DNA of 64,000 bases from Pseudoduganella guangdongensis (GCF_009857475.1 NZ_WWCJ01000002.1:329490-393489); one strand, 5' to 3'; positions 1 to 8,465 are shown, counted from the stretch's first letter. Translations and numbers: made by a program. The notes: a model not told the origin generated them from the letters alone.

Positions 1-27
1 CTTGACCCCGAATCTGGCCCTGAGGTT

Positions 28-318
28 TTATTGCTCGTGGCGGATTTCGCCATTGCGCAGGGCGGCGGCGAGTTCGGCTTTGACCTCGGCGCGGGTTTTG
101 CCGATGGCGGGGAGGGTGACGCTGCGCGGGTACTCTTCGCCGTGCAGGATCTCGCCGCGCTTCACGGCGGCAAGGGTCTCGGCTTTCACCTCGGCGCGGG
201 TCTTGGTGGAGACGAAACCGGTGTCGCCTTGGTAGCCTTCGCCGCTGTTCGGTGCGGCTTGGGCGGCGCTGGAAAGGGCCAGGGTGGCGATGGCGATAAT
301 AAGTGCAATGGCTTTCAT
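28..318 (-). CDS. DUF4148-type small exported protein
   Basis: A 96-residue protein with a clear signal peptide (residues 1 to about 21, hydrophobic core then AQA-AP), so probably periplasmic. The mature part consists of two copies of the same unit: TRAEVKAE at residues 40-47 and 75-82, each followed by a segment ending in GEI. This TRAEV repeat is the hallmark of DUF4148, a family of small exported proteins common in Burkholderiales; its function is unknown. The ATG start is preceded by a strong AAGGAG ribosome-binding site. It lies downstream of ohr on the same strand with a GC-rich hairpin between (335-362), so it may be transcribed separately. Confidence 0.8.
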   Translation of the reverse strand: MKAIALIIAIATLALSSAAQAAPNSGEGYQGDTGFVSTKTRAEVKAETLAAVKRGEILHGEEYPRSVTLPAIGKTRAEVKAELAAALRNGEIRHEQ

Positions 319-370
319 GATCTTTCTCCTTGGGGGGCCCGGCGCCGTCGGCGGCCGGGCCCTTGTCTGT

Positions 371-799
371 TTATACGATGGTCAGGGTGACGTCGATGTT
401 GCCGCGGGTCGCGTTCGAGTACGGGCAGACCAGGTGGGCGGCGTTCACCAGTTTTTCCGCGGTGGCACGGTCCAGCCCCGGCAGGGAGATCTTCAGCTCG
501 ACTTCGATGCCGAAGCCGCCTTCGATCTGGCCAATGCCTACGGTGGCGTTGATCGACACATCAGCCGGTACGGCAATCTTGTCGCGGCCGCCCACAAATT
601 TCATGGCGCCGATGAAGCAGGCCGAGTAGCCGGCTGCGAACAGTTGCTCCGGGTTGGTGCCGAAGGCGCCATTGCCGCCCAATTCTTTCGGGGTGGTCAG
701 CTTGACGTCCAGGGCGCCGTCGCTGGAGACGGATTTGCCTTCGCGGCCGCCGGTGGAGGTTGCGTTAGCGCGGTACAGGACGGTGGAGATCTTTGCCAT
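371..799 (-). CDS. ohr: Organic hydroperoxide resistance protein (Ohr, OsmC family)
   Basis: A 142-residue OsmC/Ohr-family thiol peroxidase that reduces organic hydroperoxides in the cytoplasm, normally using lipoylated proteins as reductant. Both redox cysteines are present: C61 in the YSACF context and C125 in VCPYS. Length and the N-terminal [19 protein letters not shown] segment are typical of Ohr rather than OsmC. Upstream is a promoter overlapped by a perfect inverted repeat (see 814-911), which fits control by a MarR-type peroxide sensor such as OhrR. No ohrR gene is adjacent in this window, which is unusual because the two are often neighbours. Confidence 0.95.
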   Translation of the reverse strand: MAKISTVLYRANATSTGGREGKSVSSDGALDVKLTTPKELGGNGAFGTNPEQLFAAGYSACFIGAMKFVGGRDKIAVPADVSINATVGIGQIEGGFGIEVELKISLPGLDRATAEKLVNAAHLVCPYSNATRGNIDVTLTIV

Positions 800-813
800 G
801 ATGTGTTTCCTTT

Positions 814-911
814 ATAGTGAGCGATTAAGTAGTGTGCTATCTGTATCTGGTTTCCGGGGCCATTTGTGCTGCCCATGTGCACACTATAGATAGTGTGCGA
901 TTCAATTGCAA
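814..911 (-). promoter_or_regulatory. ohr promoter with palindromic operator and repeated half-site
   Basis: Read on the minus strand, a -35 TTGCAA (906-911) and -10 TATAGT (883-888) are separated by 17 bases. A perfect 8-bp inverted repeat, GCACACTA-4 bases-TAGTGTGC (879-898), lies across the -10. The motif ATAGTG(T/A)GCGATT occurs twice in the same orientation, at 890-902 and 814-826, the second close to the ohr start. Binding here would block RNA polymerase, as expected for a MarR/OhrR repressor; the identity of the regulator is inference. Confidence 0.6.
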
Positions 912-945
912 GCGATTTTTAAAAATATTTTCGCTCATCGTGCAC

Positions 946-1461
946 TCACTGGTTTTCCGCCAGTAGTTGCTGGATCTTGGCTTCGGTCTGTTCGTACTGC
1001 CCTTCGCCGAAGTGGGTGTAGACCACTTGGCCTTTTTTGTTGATTAAATAAAAAGCCGGCCAGTAGCGGTTGCCGTAGGCGTTCCAGGTTTCATAGCCAT
1101 TGTCCTGGGCCACGGCAAAGCGGATGTTGAAGCGCTTCAGGGCAGCGCGCACATTGTCAGTCTTGCGCTCGAAGGCGTACTCGGGCGTGTGAACGCCGAC
1201 CACGACCAGCCCTTTGTCCTTGTATTTGTCGTGCCATTTCACGACGTGGGGCAGGGTGTTGATGCAGTTGATGCAGTCGTAGGTCCAGAAATCGACCAGT
1301 ACGACTTTGCCGCGCAGCTGCTGCATGGTCAGCGGTTCGCTGTTGAGCCACCGCTTGATGCCGGCGAATTCGGGCGCCGTGGCGGGTGCGGCCGATGCGC
1401 CGCCAGCGCAGGCGCCGGCCAGCAGCGTGGCGGCGGTCAGGAGTTTCAGGTAGCGCTTCAT
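946..1461 (-). CDS. Exported thioredoxin-like protein (redoxin, TlpA/DipZ type)
   Basis: A 171-residue thioredoxin-fold protein. It has a signal peptide or N-terminal anchor (residues 1 to about 25), then the redox-active motif C63-I-N-C66 inside VDFWTYDCINC, and the conserved cis-proline region (YWPAFYLI). The FWTYDCINC signature is typical of redoxins paired with CcdA/DipZ membrane proteins. The reading frame is open further upstream, but the ATG at 1461 gives a proper signal peptide and starts only 2 bases after the ccdA stop, so the pair is very probably translationally coupled. Role: periplasmic thiol-disulfide exchange using electrons delivered by the neighbouring CcdA-type protein; the substrate is unknown. 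Confidence 0.9.
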   Translation of the reverse strand: MKRYLKLLTAATLLAGACAGGASAAPATAPEFAGIKRWLNSEPLTMQQLRGKVVLVDFWTYDCINCINTLPHVVKWHDKYKDKGLVVVGVHTPEYAFERKTDNVRAALKRFNIRFAVAQDNGYETWNAYGNRYWPAFYLINKKGQVVYTHFGEGQYEQTEAKIQQLLAENQ

Positions 1462-1463
1462 GG

Positions 1464-2162
1464 TTACAGTCCTTTCAGGTTGGGGAGGTGTTGGGCGGCC
1501 CAGGCGAAGGCCAGGGTGTCGTACTGCAGGTAAATCGCGGCGGCGGTCAGCACCACCAGTACGCCGAAGGCTTGCTGCAGGCGCTGGGCGTGGCGGGCCA
1601 CGGCGCGCAGGCGCTGGGTGGCGTACTGGCCGCCGTAAATAATCCCCAGCATGGGCACGGCGGCGCCCAGGGCGTACAGCGTGAGCAGCAGGGCGGACCA
1701 GGCCGGGTCCTGCGCCTTCACCACCAGCACCAGGATGGAGGCCAGCACCGGGCCGGCGCAGGGCGTCCATACGGCGCCCAGCGAGACGCCGAGCAGGAAG
1801 GCGGCGCCATGGCTGCCGTCGTCGGCGCGCGCGGCGCTGGCTGTGCGTTCCGGCAGGCGTGCGACCAGCCAGGCATAAGGCGCGGGCCAGGCACGCAGTA
1901 GGCCGGAGAGTGCCAGCAGGGCGAGGGCGGCGTTGCGCAGGACTTCCTGCGCGGCTTCGACGGCGGAGGAAACCACCCCCAGCAGCATGGCGAAGCTGGC
2001 AAAGCTCAATACAAAGCCGGCGATGATGAGGAGCGGGCGGCGGTGGTCGCGCTGGTTAACGCCGCTGCCCAGCAGGACGGGCAGCACCGGCAGCACGCAG
2101 GGCGAGGCGATGGTCAGCAGTCCGGCGAGGAAGGCGAGCGGTGTGTCGAGCGGGTTGATCAT
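1464..2162 (-). CDS. CcdA-type membrane electron transporter
   Basis: A 232-residue polytopic membrane protein of the CcdA/DsbD-beta family, which moves reducing equivalents from cytoplasmic thioredoxin to periplasmic partners. The two diagnostic cysteine-proline motifs are present: SPCVLPVLPVLL near residue 22 and WTPCAGPVLA near residue 140. About six hydrophobic segments are visible. The start at 2162 (MINPLDTPLAF) was chosen because it begins just before the first membrane segment. The thioredoxin-like gene follows after 2 bases, forming a two-gene redox operon. A two-component system is divergent from it. Confidence 0.9.
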   Translation of the reverse strand: MINPLDTPLAFLAGLLTIASPCVLPVLPVLLGSGVNQRDHRRPLLIIAGFVLSFASFAMLLGVVSSAVEAAQEVLRNAALALLALSGLLRAWPAPYAWLVARLPERTASAARADDGSHGAAFLLGVSLGAVWTPCAGPVLASILVLVVKAQDPAWSALLLTLYALGAAVPMLGIIYGGQYATQRLRAVARHAQRLQQAFGVLVVLTAAAIYLQYDTLAFAWAAQHLPNLKGL

Positions 2163-2315
2163 GGCAGGCTCCGTGAAAAGGCATGACGCTATTGGACCGC
2201 CCGCAGGTATCCGGCATATGTCGCGCCAGGGGGCTTTATGCAATGTTTTGTGTCGCCGTCCGGGCTGTACACACTGGGATACAAATCGCTGCCCGGCATT
2301 GGGTATCATGGGTTC

Positions 2316-3056
2316 ATGGAAAACCCTGACCACATCCTGATCGTTGACGATGACCGCGATATCCGCGAGTTGATCGGCGCCTACCTGCAGAAGAATGGCT
2401 TGCGCACCTCGCTGGCGGCGAATGGGCGCCAGATGCGCGGCATCGTGGAGGACGATACGCCCGACCTGATCGTGCTGGACCTGATGCTGCCGGGCGAGGA
2501 CGGCCTGACCCTGTGCCGCGACCTGCGCGCCGGCAAGCACAAGGCGATCCCGGTGCTGATGCTCACTGCGCGCAGCGAGGAAACCGACCGCATCATCGGC
2601 CTGGAAATGGGCGCGGACGATTACCTGCCCAAGCCTTTCGCCGTGCGCGAGCTGCTGGCGCGTATCAATGCGGTGCTGCGCCGCACGCGCATGCTGCCGC
2701 CGAATATGCAGGTGAATGAGTCGGTGCCGATGCTGGCTTTCGGCGACTGGCGCCTGGACACGGTGGCGCGCCACCTGCTCGACGCGGACGGCACGCAAGT
2801 GGCCTTGAGCGGCGCCGAGTACCGCCTGCTGCGCGTCTTCCTCGACCATCCGCAGCGCGTGCTGACGCGCGACCAGCTGCTGAACCTGACCCAGGGCCGC
2901 AACGCCGACCAGTTCGACCGCTCGATCGACCTGCTGGTGAGCCGTGTGCGCCAGCGCCTGCGCGATACGGCGCGCGAGCCGCGCTATATCAAGACCCTGC
3001 GCAGCGAAGGCTATGTGTTCTCGGCTGCCGTCACGTTGGCGGCGGGCGCGCCATGA
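2316..3056 (+). CDS. OmpR/PhoB-family response regulator
   Basis: A 246-residue response regulator. The receiver domain (residues 5-120) has the acidic pocket DDD at 11-13, phospho-acceptor D55 (LIVLDLMLPG) and the conserved lysine in LPKPFA. The C-terminal winged helix (about 145-240) ends in the usual RYIKTLRSEGYVF motif. An open frame extends upstream, but the ATG at 2316 begins the canonical HILIVDDD start. The stop overlaps the kinase start by 4 bases (ATGA), so both are produced together. It is divergent from the ccdA-thioredoxin operon, which makes that operon a possible but unproven target. Confidence 0.92.
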   Translation: MENPDHILIVDDDRDIRELIGAYLQKNGLRTSLAANGRQMRGIVEDDTPDLIVLDLMLPGEDGLTLCRDLRAGKHKAIPVLMLTARSEETDRIIGLEMGADDYLPKPFAVRELLARINAVLRRTRMLPPNMQVNESVPMLAFGDWRLDTVARHLLDADGTQVALSGAEYRLLRVFLDHPQRVLTRDQLLNLTQGRNADQFDRSIDLLVSRVRQRLRDTAREPRYIKTLRSEGYVFSAAVTLAAGAP

Positions 3057-4360
3057 TGCGCCTGCGCTGGCCGCGCAGCCTGTTCGCGCGCCTCGCCTTG
3101 CTGCTGTGCCTTGGCGTGGCGGTGGCGCAGGGCCTGTCGTTCTGGCTCACCATGCGTGAGCGCAACGAGGCCACCACCAATATGATGATGGGCTATATCG
3201 AACGCGAGGTCGCCACCTCGGTGGCGCTGCTCGATGCCTTGCCGGCGGCGCAGCGGGCGGCGTGGTTGCCCCGCCTGCAGCGCCGCAGTTACGAGTTCCG
3301 CCTGGAAGCTTGCGATGAATCGCTGCCGCACCTGGATCAGCTGCAAGCCAACGCGGTGCGTTCGTTTGAGGAGGGCATCGGCAAGCAGTACCAGCTGACG
3401 GTGCATGCGATCCCGGGCGCGCTGGAGCGCTACCAGGTGCACCTTGCGCTGGGCGATGGCACGCCGCTGACGATCGATTTCCGACCCATGCGCAGCGTAC
3501 CGATGTCGCCCTGGTTCGGCGCGCTGATGGCGGCGCAGCTGGCGGTGTTCGCGCTGTGCTGCTGGCTGGCGGTGCGCCTGGCAACTCGCCCGTTGCAGCA
3601 GCTGGCGCTGGCGGCCGATGCGTTGGGGCCTGATATGCAGGGCGCGCACCTGCCGGAAAGCGGGCCTTCGGAAGTGGCGCGCGCGGCGCGGGCCTTCAAC
3701 GCCATGCAGCAGCGCATTGCGGGCTATATGGCGGAGCGCATCCAGATCCTGGCGTCGATCTCGCACGATTTGCAAACGCCGATCACGCGCATGCGTTTGC
3801 GCGTCGATATGATGGATGACGAGCCGCAGCAGGCGCGCTTGCGGCAGGACTTGCAGGCGATGGAGCAGCTGGTGAAGGAGGGCGTGGCCTATGCGCGCAC
3901 CCTGCACGGCACCAGCGAGGCGCCGACGCGCATCGATCCGGATGCGCTGCTGGAGAGCATGGTGCATGACTACACGGACGCGGGCCAGGAGGTCAGCCTG
4001 CACGGTGCGGTCGGCCGCGCCATGGAATTGCGTCCGCAGGCGCTGCGCCGGGTGCTGGGTAACCTGATCGACAATGCGTTGAAATTCGGCGGCAGCGCGG
4101 AGGTGCACGTCGCAGCGGCGGGCGGCGCGCCTGGTATTGCGATCAGCGTGCTCGATCGCGGGCCGGGTATCCCGCCGGAATCGCTGCAGGCCGTGTTCGA
4201 ACCTTTCGTGCGGCTGGAGTCGTCGCGCAGCCGCGAGACCGGCGGCACCGGCCTGGGGCTGGCCATTGCGCGCCAGCTGGCCACTGCCATGGGCGGCACG
4301 CTGACCTTGCACCCGCGCGAGGGCGGCGGCCTGGAGGCGCGCTTAGCGCTGCCCGGCTAG
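3053..4360 (+). CDS. Sensor histidine kinase (EnvZ-like, HAMP domain)
   Basis: A 435-residue inner-membrane sensor kinase. There are two transmembrane segments (about residues 8-30 and 155-178) flanking a periplasmic domain of about 120 residues, then HAMP, then the dimerisation/phosphoacceptor domain with H238 in SISHDLQTP. The ATPase domain shows the N box NLIDNALKFGG, the G1 box DRGPGIPPE and the G2 box GGTGLGLAIARQLA, so it looks active. It overlaps the response regulator gene by 4 bases. Its 3' end overlaps the convergent gene at 4357 by 4 bases. The signal sensed cannot be deduced. Confidence 0.92.
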   Translation: MMRLRWPRSLFARLALLLCLGVAVAQGLSFWLTMRERNEATTNMMMGYIEREVATSVALLDALPAAQRAAWLPRLQRRSYEFRLEACDESLPHLDQLQANAVRSFEEGIGKQYQLTVHAIPGALERYQVHLALGDGTPLTIDFRPMRSVPMSPWFGALMAAQLAVFALCCWLAVRLATRPLQQLALAADALGPDMQGAHLPESGPSEVARAARAFNAMQQRIAGYMAERIQILASISHDLQTPITRMRLRVDMMDDEPQQARLRQDLQAMEQLVKEGVAYARTLHGTSEAPTRIDPDALLESMVHDYTDAGQEVSLHGAVGRAMELRPQALRRVLGNLIDNALKFGGSAEVHVAAAGGAPGIAISVLDRGPGIPPESLQAVFEPFVRLESSRSRETGGTGLGLAIARQLATAMGGTLTLHPREGGGLEARLALPG

Positions 4361-5355
4361 GCGGTGGCGCAGTCGAAGCCTTCCAGCACGTTGACGATAT
4401 TGGTGCCCAACTGGCGTAGCGGCGTTCCGCCCTCCAGCTGGAAGGTGGTGGGAACGCCCAGCCAGGCCAGGCGCTCGCCCAGGCGCAGGAAGTCGGCCGG
4501 CGCCAGTCCGAAGCCGCCGTGCTCTTCGCCCTGGAAGATATTCCCGCCCAGCGCCACCACCAGCGCGTCCGGCCGGTAGATGGATAGCCGCAGGCAGGCT
4601 GTTTCCAGCGCGGCGAACCAGGCTTGCGTATCGGCGCCGCGCGCCAGCGGTAGGTTGACGTTATAGCCTTGCCCCGCTCCGGCCCCGGTTTCGTCGGCAT
4701 GTCCGCAGTAATAGGGGAAGGACTGGCGCGGGTCGGCGTGGATCGACAGGCAGAGCACGTCGGCGCGCTCGTAGAAGATGCCCTGCGCGCCGTTGCCGTG
4801 CTGGTAGTCGAGGTCGAGGATGGCGACCTTGTGCAAGCCGTCGTCCAGCAAATGCTGGGCGGCCAGGGCGGCATTATTCAGGTAGCAGTAGCCGCCGCAA
4901 AAATCCGCCCCGGCGTGATGCCCTTGCGGCTGGGTCAGCACGAAGCTGGCGCGCTCGCCGAGGCGCAGGGCGTGCGCCGCATTGACCGCGCAGTCGGCGC
5001 CGCCTTTGGCCGCGCTCCAGGTGCTGGCGCTGATCCCCGTGAAGGTATCCATTGAGTACAGGCCAAGCCGGGCGAAAAAGTCGTCCGGCTCGATATCGCT
5101 GCGCATGGTGCGCACGGCAAGCTGGTTGGGTGTGACGACCTGGCGCGCAGGCGCTGCCGCCTGCGCTTCGCTCCACGCGTTGCGCAGGAAGGCCAGGTAG
5201 TGCGGGCTGTGGGTGCGTTCCAGCGCCGTCAGCGGCACGCTTTGCGGTGTCACGATCTGTCCCAGGCCGCGCCGCTCCAGCTCGGCCTGCACCGCGCTGA
5301 CGCGATGCTGCAGGCCGAATTCCTTGGTGTGCTGTTCGTTAAAGAAAGTGAGCAA
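4357..5355 (-). CDS. Histone deacetylase/acetylpolyamine amidohydrolase homologue lacking metal ligands
   Basis: A 332-residue protein of the arginase/deacetylase superfamily, full length. The general-base histidine pair is kept (H146-H147 in QPQGHHAGAD), as is the Asp ligand D183. Three residues essential in the family differ. The His ligand of the D-x-H motif is Q185 (DLDYQHGNG instead of DYHHGNG), the last Asp ligand is N272 (LGGNIFQG instead of LGFDTFEG), and the catalytic Tyr of the EGGY motif is T311 (LEGGTPLRQLG). The codons were checked at 4801-4803, 4540-4542 and 4423-4425. With two of three zinc ligands and the transition-state Tyr gone, classic zinc deacetylation is unlikely. It starts 3 bases after the gshA stop, so it is probably co-transcribed with gshA. 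Confidence 0.85.
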   Translation of the reverse strand: MLTFFNEQHTKEFGLQHRVSAVQAELERRGLGQIVTPQSVPLTALERTHSPHYLAFLRNAWSEAQAAAPARQVVTPNQLAVRTMRSDIEPDDFFARLGLYSMDTFTGISASTWSAAKGGADCAVNAAHALRLGERASFVLTQPQGHHAGADFCGGYCYLNNAALAAQHLLDDGLHKVAILDLDYQHGNGAQGIFYERADVLCLSIHADPRQSFPYYCGHADETGAGAGQGYNVNLPLARGADTQAWFAALETACLRLSIYRPDALVVALGGNIFQGEEHGGFGLAPADFLRLGERLAWLGVPTTFQLEGGTPLRQLGTNIVNVLEGFDCATA

Positions 5356-5358
5356 GGG

Positions 5359-6951
5359 TCAGGTGCATTGGTTCGGGCACAGGTTGCTGGCGCGGTAGGC
5401 GGCAACGTAGTCGTCGAAGCTGCCGGTTTGCGTGCGTTCCAGTTCTTCCTGCTGCGCGATCGATACGCGCGCCATTTCGTCGAAGCGCGCCGTGTCTTGC
5501 GCGCTGGCCGGATGGCTGCGGAAGTACGCTGCGTGCTTCTCGCTCTGGTGCAGGCCGAAGGCGGTGAAGGACTTGCCGTTGTCGCGCAGCGCCTGCAGCA
5601 CGCGCGCCGACGGCGTGCTGTCCGGATCGTGCAGCTTGGCCAGCTGCGCCTCCAGCGCCGCCATGTGTTCGCGGCCGCCGTGTTCGCGGTCCAGCAGTTC
5701 GGCTACCGGCTTGAAGCGCTCCAGCAGGTCCAGGCCCCACTGCTTCAGCGTGACTTCCTGGCCGTCGCGGGTCAGGGTCAGGCCCGGGCGGCGGCCTTCT
5801 TTCACGGTGCGCGCGAAATTACGCGCCAGCAGTTCGCCATGCTCCGGCGTGATCAACGGGCTTTCTTCCAGCGCGCTAAAGAGCAGGAACACGTCGAGGA
5901 AGCGGCCCGCCTGCACATTGATGCCGACCGGCTCGAACGGGTCCACGTCCATGCAGCGTACTTCGATGTACTGCACGCCGCGGTTGCACAGCGCCTGGAT
6001 CGGGCGCTCGCCGGTATTGATCACGCGCTTCGGACGGATGGTCGAGTAGTACTCGTTCTCGATCTGGATCACATTGGTGGACAGCTGCACCCATTCGCCA
6101 TCGACCTTGGTGCCGACCTTGGCGTACGGCTCGTACGGCTGGTTGACCGCCTTGGTCAAGGTGGCCACATAGGAATCCAGGCTGTTCTCGTGCGGATGCA
6201 GGCCGGATTGCGCCTCGTTCTGGTAACCCAGGTCGCTCATGCGCAGGCTGGTGGCATACGGCAGGTAGAGCGTATCGCCGGACAGCTTTTCCAGCTTGTG
6301 CGGGCGGCCGCGCAGGAAGCCTTCCGCCAGCGCCGGCGAAGCGCCGAACAAGTACATCAGCAACCAGCTGTAGCGGCGGAAGTTGCGGATGGTGGCCAGG
6401 TAGGCTTCCGACTGGTAGGCCTTGGGCGCGATGTGGGTGGCGCCCTCGTTTTCGGCCAGGATGCGCCACAGGCGCTCGTCCAGCGAATAGTTGTAGTGGA
6501 TGCCGGCGATGCACTGCATCGCTTTGCCATAGCGCAGGGCCAGGCCGCGCCGGTAGACGTGCTTCAGCATGCCCAGGTTGGACTTGCCGTACCAGGCGAT
6601 CTCGATCTCGTCCTCGCCTGGCAGCTCGCACGGCATGGACTGGCTCCAGATCAGCTCATTGCCCAGCTTCGCATAGCTGTAGCGGTGGATCGCGTCCAGG
6701 CGCTCCAGCGTGGTGGCGATATCATGTTCGGCCGGAGTGATGAACTCCAGCAGGGTCTCCGCGTAATCGGTGGTGATGTGCGGGTGGGTCAGGGCGGAGC
6801 CCAGGGGCAGCGGATGCGGCGTATGCGCCAGGTGGCCATCAGGCTGCACGCGCAGGGTTTCTCGCTCGATGCCGCGCAGGCCGCCGCCCAGCACCGCACG
6901 GTGCTTATCGTCGGCCAAAAGGGCCAGGCGGCGCGTCAATAGATTGGACAA
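5359..6951 (-). CDS. gshA: Glutamate-cysteine ligase
   Basis: A 530-residue protein matching the proteobacterial glutamate-cysteine ligase (type 1), the ATP-dependent first step of glutathione synthesis in the cytoplasm. Recognisable segments include [21 protein letters not shown] near the N terminus, [15 protein letters not shown], and [17 protein letters not shown] in the catalytic core. The start codon is TTG at 6951, preceded by GGAAGAG; no better ATG is present. The deacetylase-like gene follows within 3 bases. gshB is not in the window. Confidence 0.95.
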   Translation of the reverse strand: MSNLLTRRLALLADDKHRAVLGGGLRGIERETLRVQPDGHLAHTPHPLPLGSALTHPHITTDYAETLLEFITPAEHDIATTLERLDAIHRYSYAKLGNELIWSQSMPCELPGEDEIEIAWYGKSNLGMLKHVYRRGLALRYGKAMQCIAGIHYNYSLDERLWRILAENEGATHIAPKAYQSEAYLATIRNFRRYSWLLMYLFGASPALAEGFLRGRPHKLEKLSGDTLYLPYATSLRMSDLGYQNEAQSGLHPHENSLDSYVATLTKAVNQPYEPYAKVGTKVDGEWVQLSTNVIQIENEYYSTIRPKRVINTGERPIQALCNRGVQYIEVRCMDVDPFEPVGINVQAGRFLDVFLLFSALEESPLITPEHGELLARNFARTVKEGRRPGLTLTRDGQEVTLKQWGLDLLERFKPVAELLDREHGGREHMAALEAQLAKLHDPDSTPSARVLQALRDNGKSFTAFGLHQSEKHAAYFRSHPASAQDTARFDEMARVSIAQQEELERTQTGSFDDYVAAYRASNLCPNQCT

Positions 6952-7054
6952 TTTGCTCTTCCTTTCCGCTGCAGCAAATCAAGATGGGTGCGAGATTAAC
7001 CGAAAACCGAGAAGTGCGTGCGCGGCCCCCCAAAACCGGGCCGGAAGCCGCATT

Positions 7055-7882
7055 TTACCGTGAGCGGCCGCCGCTCACCCGTTCGATGCCGGCCAGGTCT
7101 TGCCAGCTTTGCACCTCAGTGTAACCCGCCGCCGACAGCAGCGCGCGGACCGCCGCCGACTGGTCGTAGCCATGCTCCATCAGCAGCCAGCTGCCCGGCG
7201 CCAGGCGCGCCGGCGCGCCGGCGATGATGGTGCGCAGGGCGCTCAGGCCGTCGGCAAAGTCGGTTAGGGCGCCGCTCGGCTCGAAGCGCAGGTCGCCCTC
7301 CGACAGATGGCGGTCGCCGTCGGCGATATAGGGCGGGTTGGAGACGATCAGGTCGAACTGCTCGCCCGCCACCGCGCCGTACCAGTCGCTATGCAGCAAG
7401 CGCACGCTGGCGCCATTGCGCTGCGCGTTGCGCGTGGCCACAGCCAGCGCCTCCGTGCTCACATCCAGCGCGGTGACGGCGGCATCGGGCCGGTGGTGCG
7501 CGATGGCGACGGCAATGGCGCCGCTGCCGGTGCCCATATCCAGCACCTTGCCGCGCGGCGGCAGGCGCTCCAGCGCCAGTTCCACCAGCAGTTCGGTATC
7601 CGGGCGCGGAATCAGTACCGCCGGCGTGGTTTCAAACGGCAGCCCGAAGAACTCGCGCTGGCCGACGATGTAGGCCACCGGCTCGCCGTCCGCGCGGCGC
7701 TGCAGCAGCGCCGCGATGCCGGCCGCTTCCTGCGCGTTCAGCGCGCGTTCAGATTGGGTGATCAGCGCGGTGCGGCTGATGCCCAGCGCATGGCAGACCA
7801 GGATGCGCTGGTCGACCGGGTCCAGCAACGGCGCGCGTTGCAGCGCGCCCAGCGTGGTGCCGGCCGTGATCGCGATGCTCAT
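7055..7882 (-). CDS. prmC: Release factor glutamine N5-methyltransferase
   Basis: A 275-residue SAM-dependent methyltransferase that methylates the GGQ glutamine of RF1/RF2. Motif I DMGTGSGAIA (115-124) binds SAM, and the catalytic NPPY is at 182-185. The N-terminal helical release-factor-binding domain is intact. The start at 7882 was chosen over an upstream extension because it overlaps the dsbB stop by exactly ATGA (7879-7882), so translation is coupled. Its substrate gene prfA lies two genes upstream in the same direction. Confidence 0.95.
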   Translation of the reverse strand: MSIAITAGTTLGALQRAPLLDPVDQRILVCHALGISRTALITQSERALNAQEAAGIAALLQRRADGEPVAYIVGQREFFGLPFETTPAVLIPRPDTELLVELALERLPPRGKVLDMGTGSGAIAVAIAHHRPDAAVTALDVSTEALAVATRNAQRNGASVRLLHSDWYGAVAGEQFDLIVSNPPYIADGDRHLSEGDLRFEPSGALTDFADGLSALRTIIAGAPARLAPGSWLLMEHGYDQSAAVRALLSAAGYTEVQSWQDLAGIERVSGGRSR

Positions 7883-8352
7883 GCGCGCTTGCGCAGCATC
7901 GCCCACGCCGTGACGGCCGCCAGGATGCCGAACCAGATGAAAGCCCAGGTCGGAACCTGCAAACCCATGAATTTTTCCTTCGCATCCTGGCACAAGCCTT
8001 CGGCATAGAACAGCCAAGGCAGGTATTCCGCGGTCGGAATCTTGTTCAGCATGGTTTCCATCGGATCGATGCCGCAGGACAGGCTAGGCTGCGACAGCAC
8101 GTACAGCTGCTTGCCCGCCACGCCCAAGCCGCCCAAAGCCGCCAGCAGGCCCACGCCCGCCCCCAGCTTCGGCTTGCTGGTGAGGGCACCGACCAGCGCC
8201 GCCAGACCAACCGCGATGAACAAGTAGCGCTGGATCACGCACAGCGGGCAAGGCATCAGGTACAGCACATGCTGCAGATACATGGCAGCGCCGATCAGGC
8301 CAAAGCTCACCAGGGCAATTGCCAGCAGAACGTTACGGTTGCTCATCGTCAT
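7879..8352 (-). CDS. dsbB: Disulfide bond formation protein B
   Basis: A 157-residue four-helix membrane quinone reductase that reoxidises DsbA. The first cysteine pair is C35-P-L-C38 in the first periplasmic loop and the second is C92 and C120, so both catalytic pairs are present. The ATG at 8352 (MTMSNRN) is used; the ATG at 8346 is equally possible. It lies between prfA and prmC, whose usual arrangement is adjacent, and overlaps prmC by 4 bases. A large palindrome separates it from prfA. No dsbA is in the window. Confidence 0.92.
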   Translation of the reverse strand: MTMSNRNVLLAIALVSFGLIGAAMYLQHVLYLMPCPLCVIQRYLFIAVGLAALVGALTSKPKLGAGVGLLAALGGLGVAGKQLYVLSQPSLSCGIDPMETMLNKIPTAEYLPWLFYAEGLCQDAKEKFMGLQVPTWAFIWFGILAAVTAWAMLRKRA

Positions 8353-8395
8353 AAACTTAACAGGTTGAAAATCCGGCCAATTCTCGCACAAATGT

Positions 8396-8462
8396 CCAAA
8401 AAATGGGGACGTACCCCATTTATCTAGAACCACGATAAATGGGGTACGTCCCCATTTTTTGG
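8396..8462. repeat. Perfect 29-bp palindrome carrying the GGGGACGTACCCC core
   Basis: Arms 8396-8424 and 8434-8462 are perfect reverse complements with a 9-base loop (TAGAACCAC). Each arm contains GGGGACGTACCCC flanked by A/T-rich sequence, so each half is itself nearly palindromic. Nested symmetry of this kind is typical of REP-like elements. It lies 4 bases downstream of the prfA stop and before dsbB, inside a putative operon, so it could also act as a processing or attenuation signal. Whether other copies exist in the genome cannot be seen here. Confidence 0.85.
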
Positions 8463-8465
8463 GGC

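Noticed and set aside
1..27. GACCCCGAAT near the window start as the edge of another palindrome
   Set aside because: It resembles the right end of the element at 30020-30086, but the partner arm would lie outside the window, so it cannot be supported.
335..362. GC hairpin between ohr and the DUF4148 gene as a terminator
   Set aside because: The stem is real (GGGCCCGG/CCGGGCCC), but no T-run follows on the minus strand, so termination is not supported.
5200..6942. A 580-codon plus-strand frame opposite gshA
   Set aside because: gshA is unmistakable on the other strand; the plus-strand product is Gln/Arg/Val-rich noise.
7060..7078. GTGAGCGG-CCG-CCGCTCAC palindrome at the prmC 3' end
   Set aside because: It overlaps the last codons of prmC and has no T-run, so it is best explained as coding sequence with chance symmetry.
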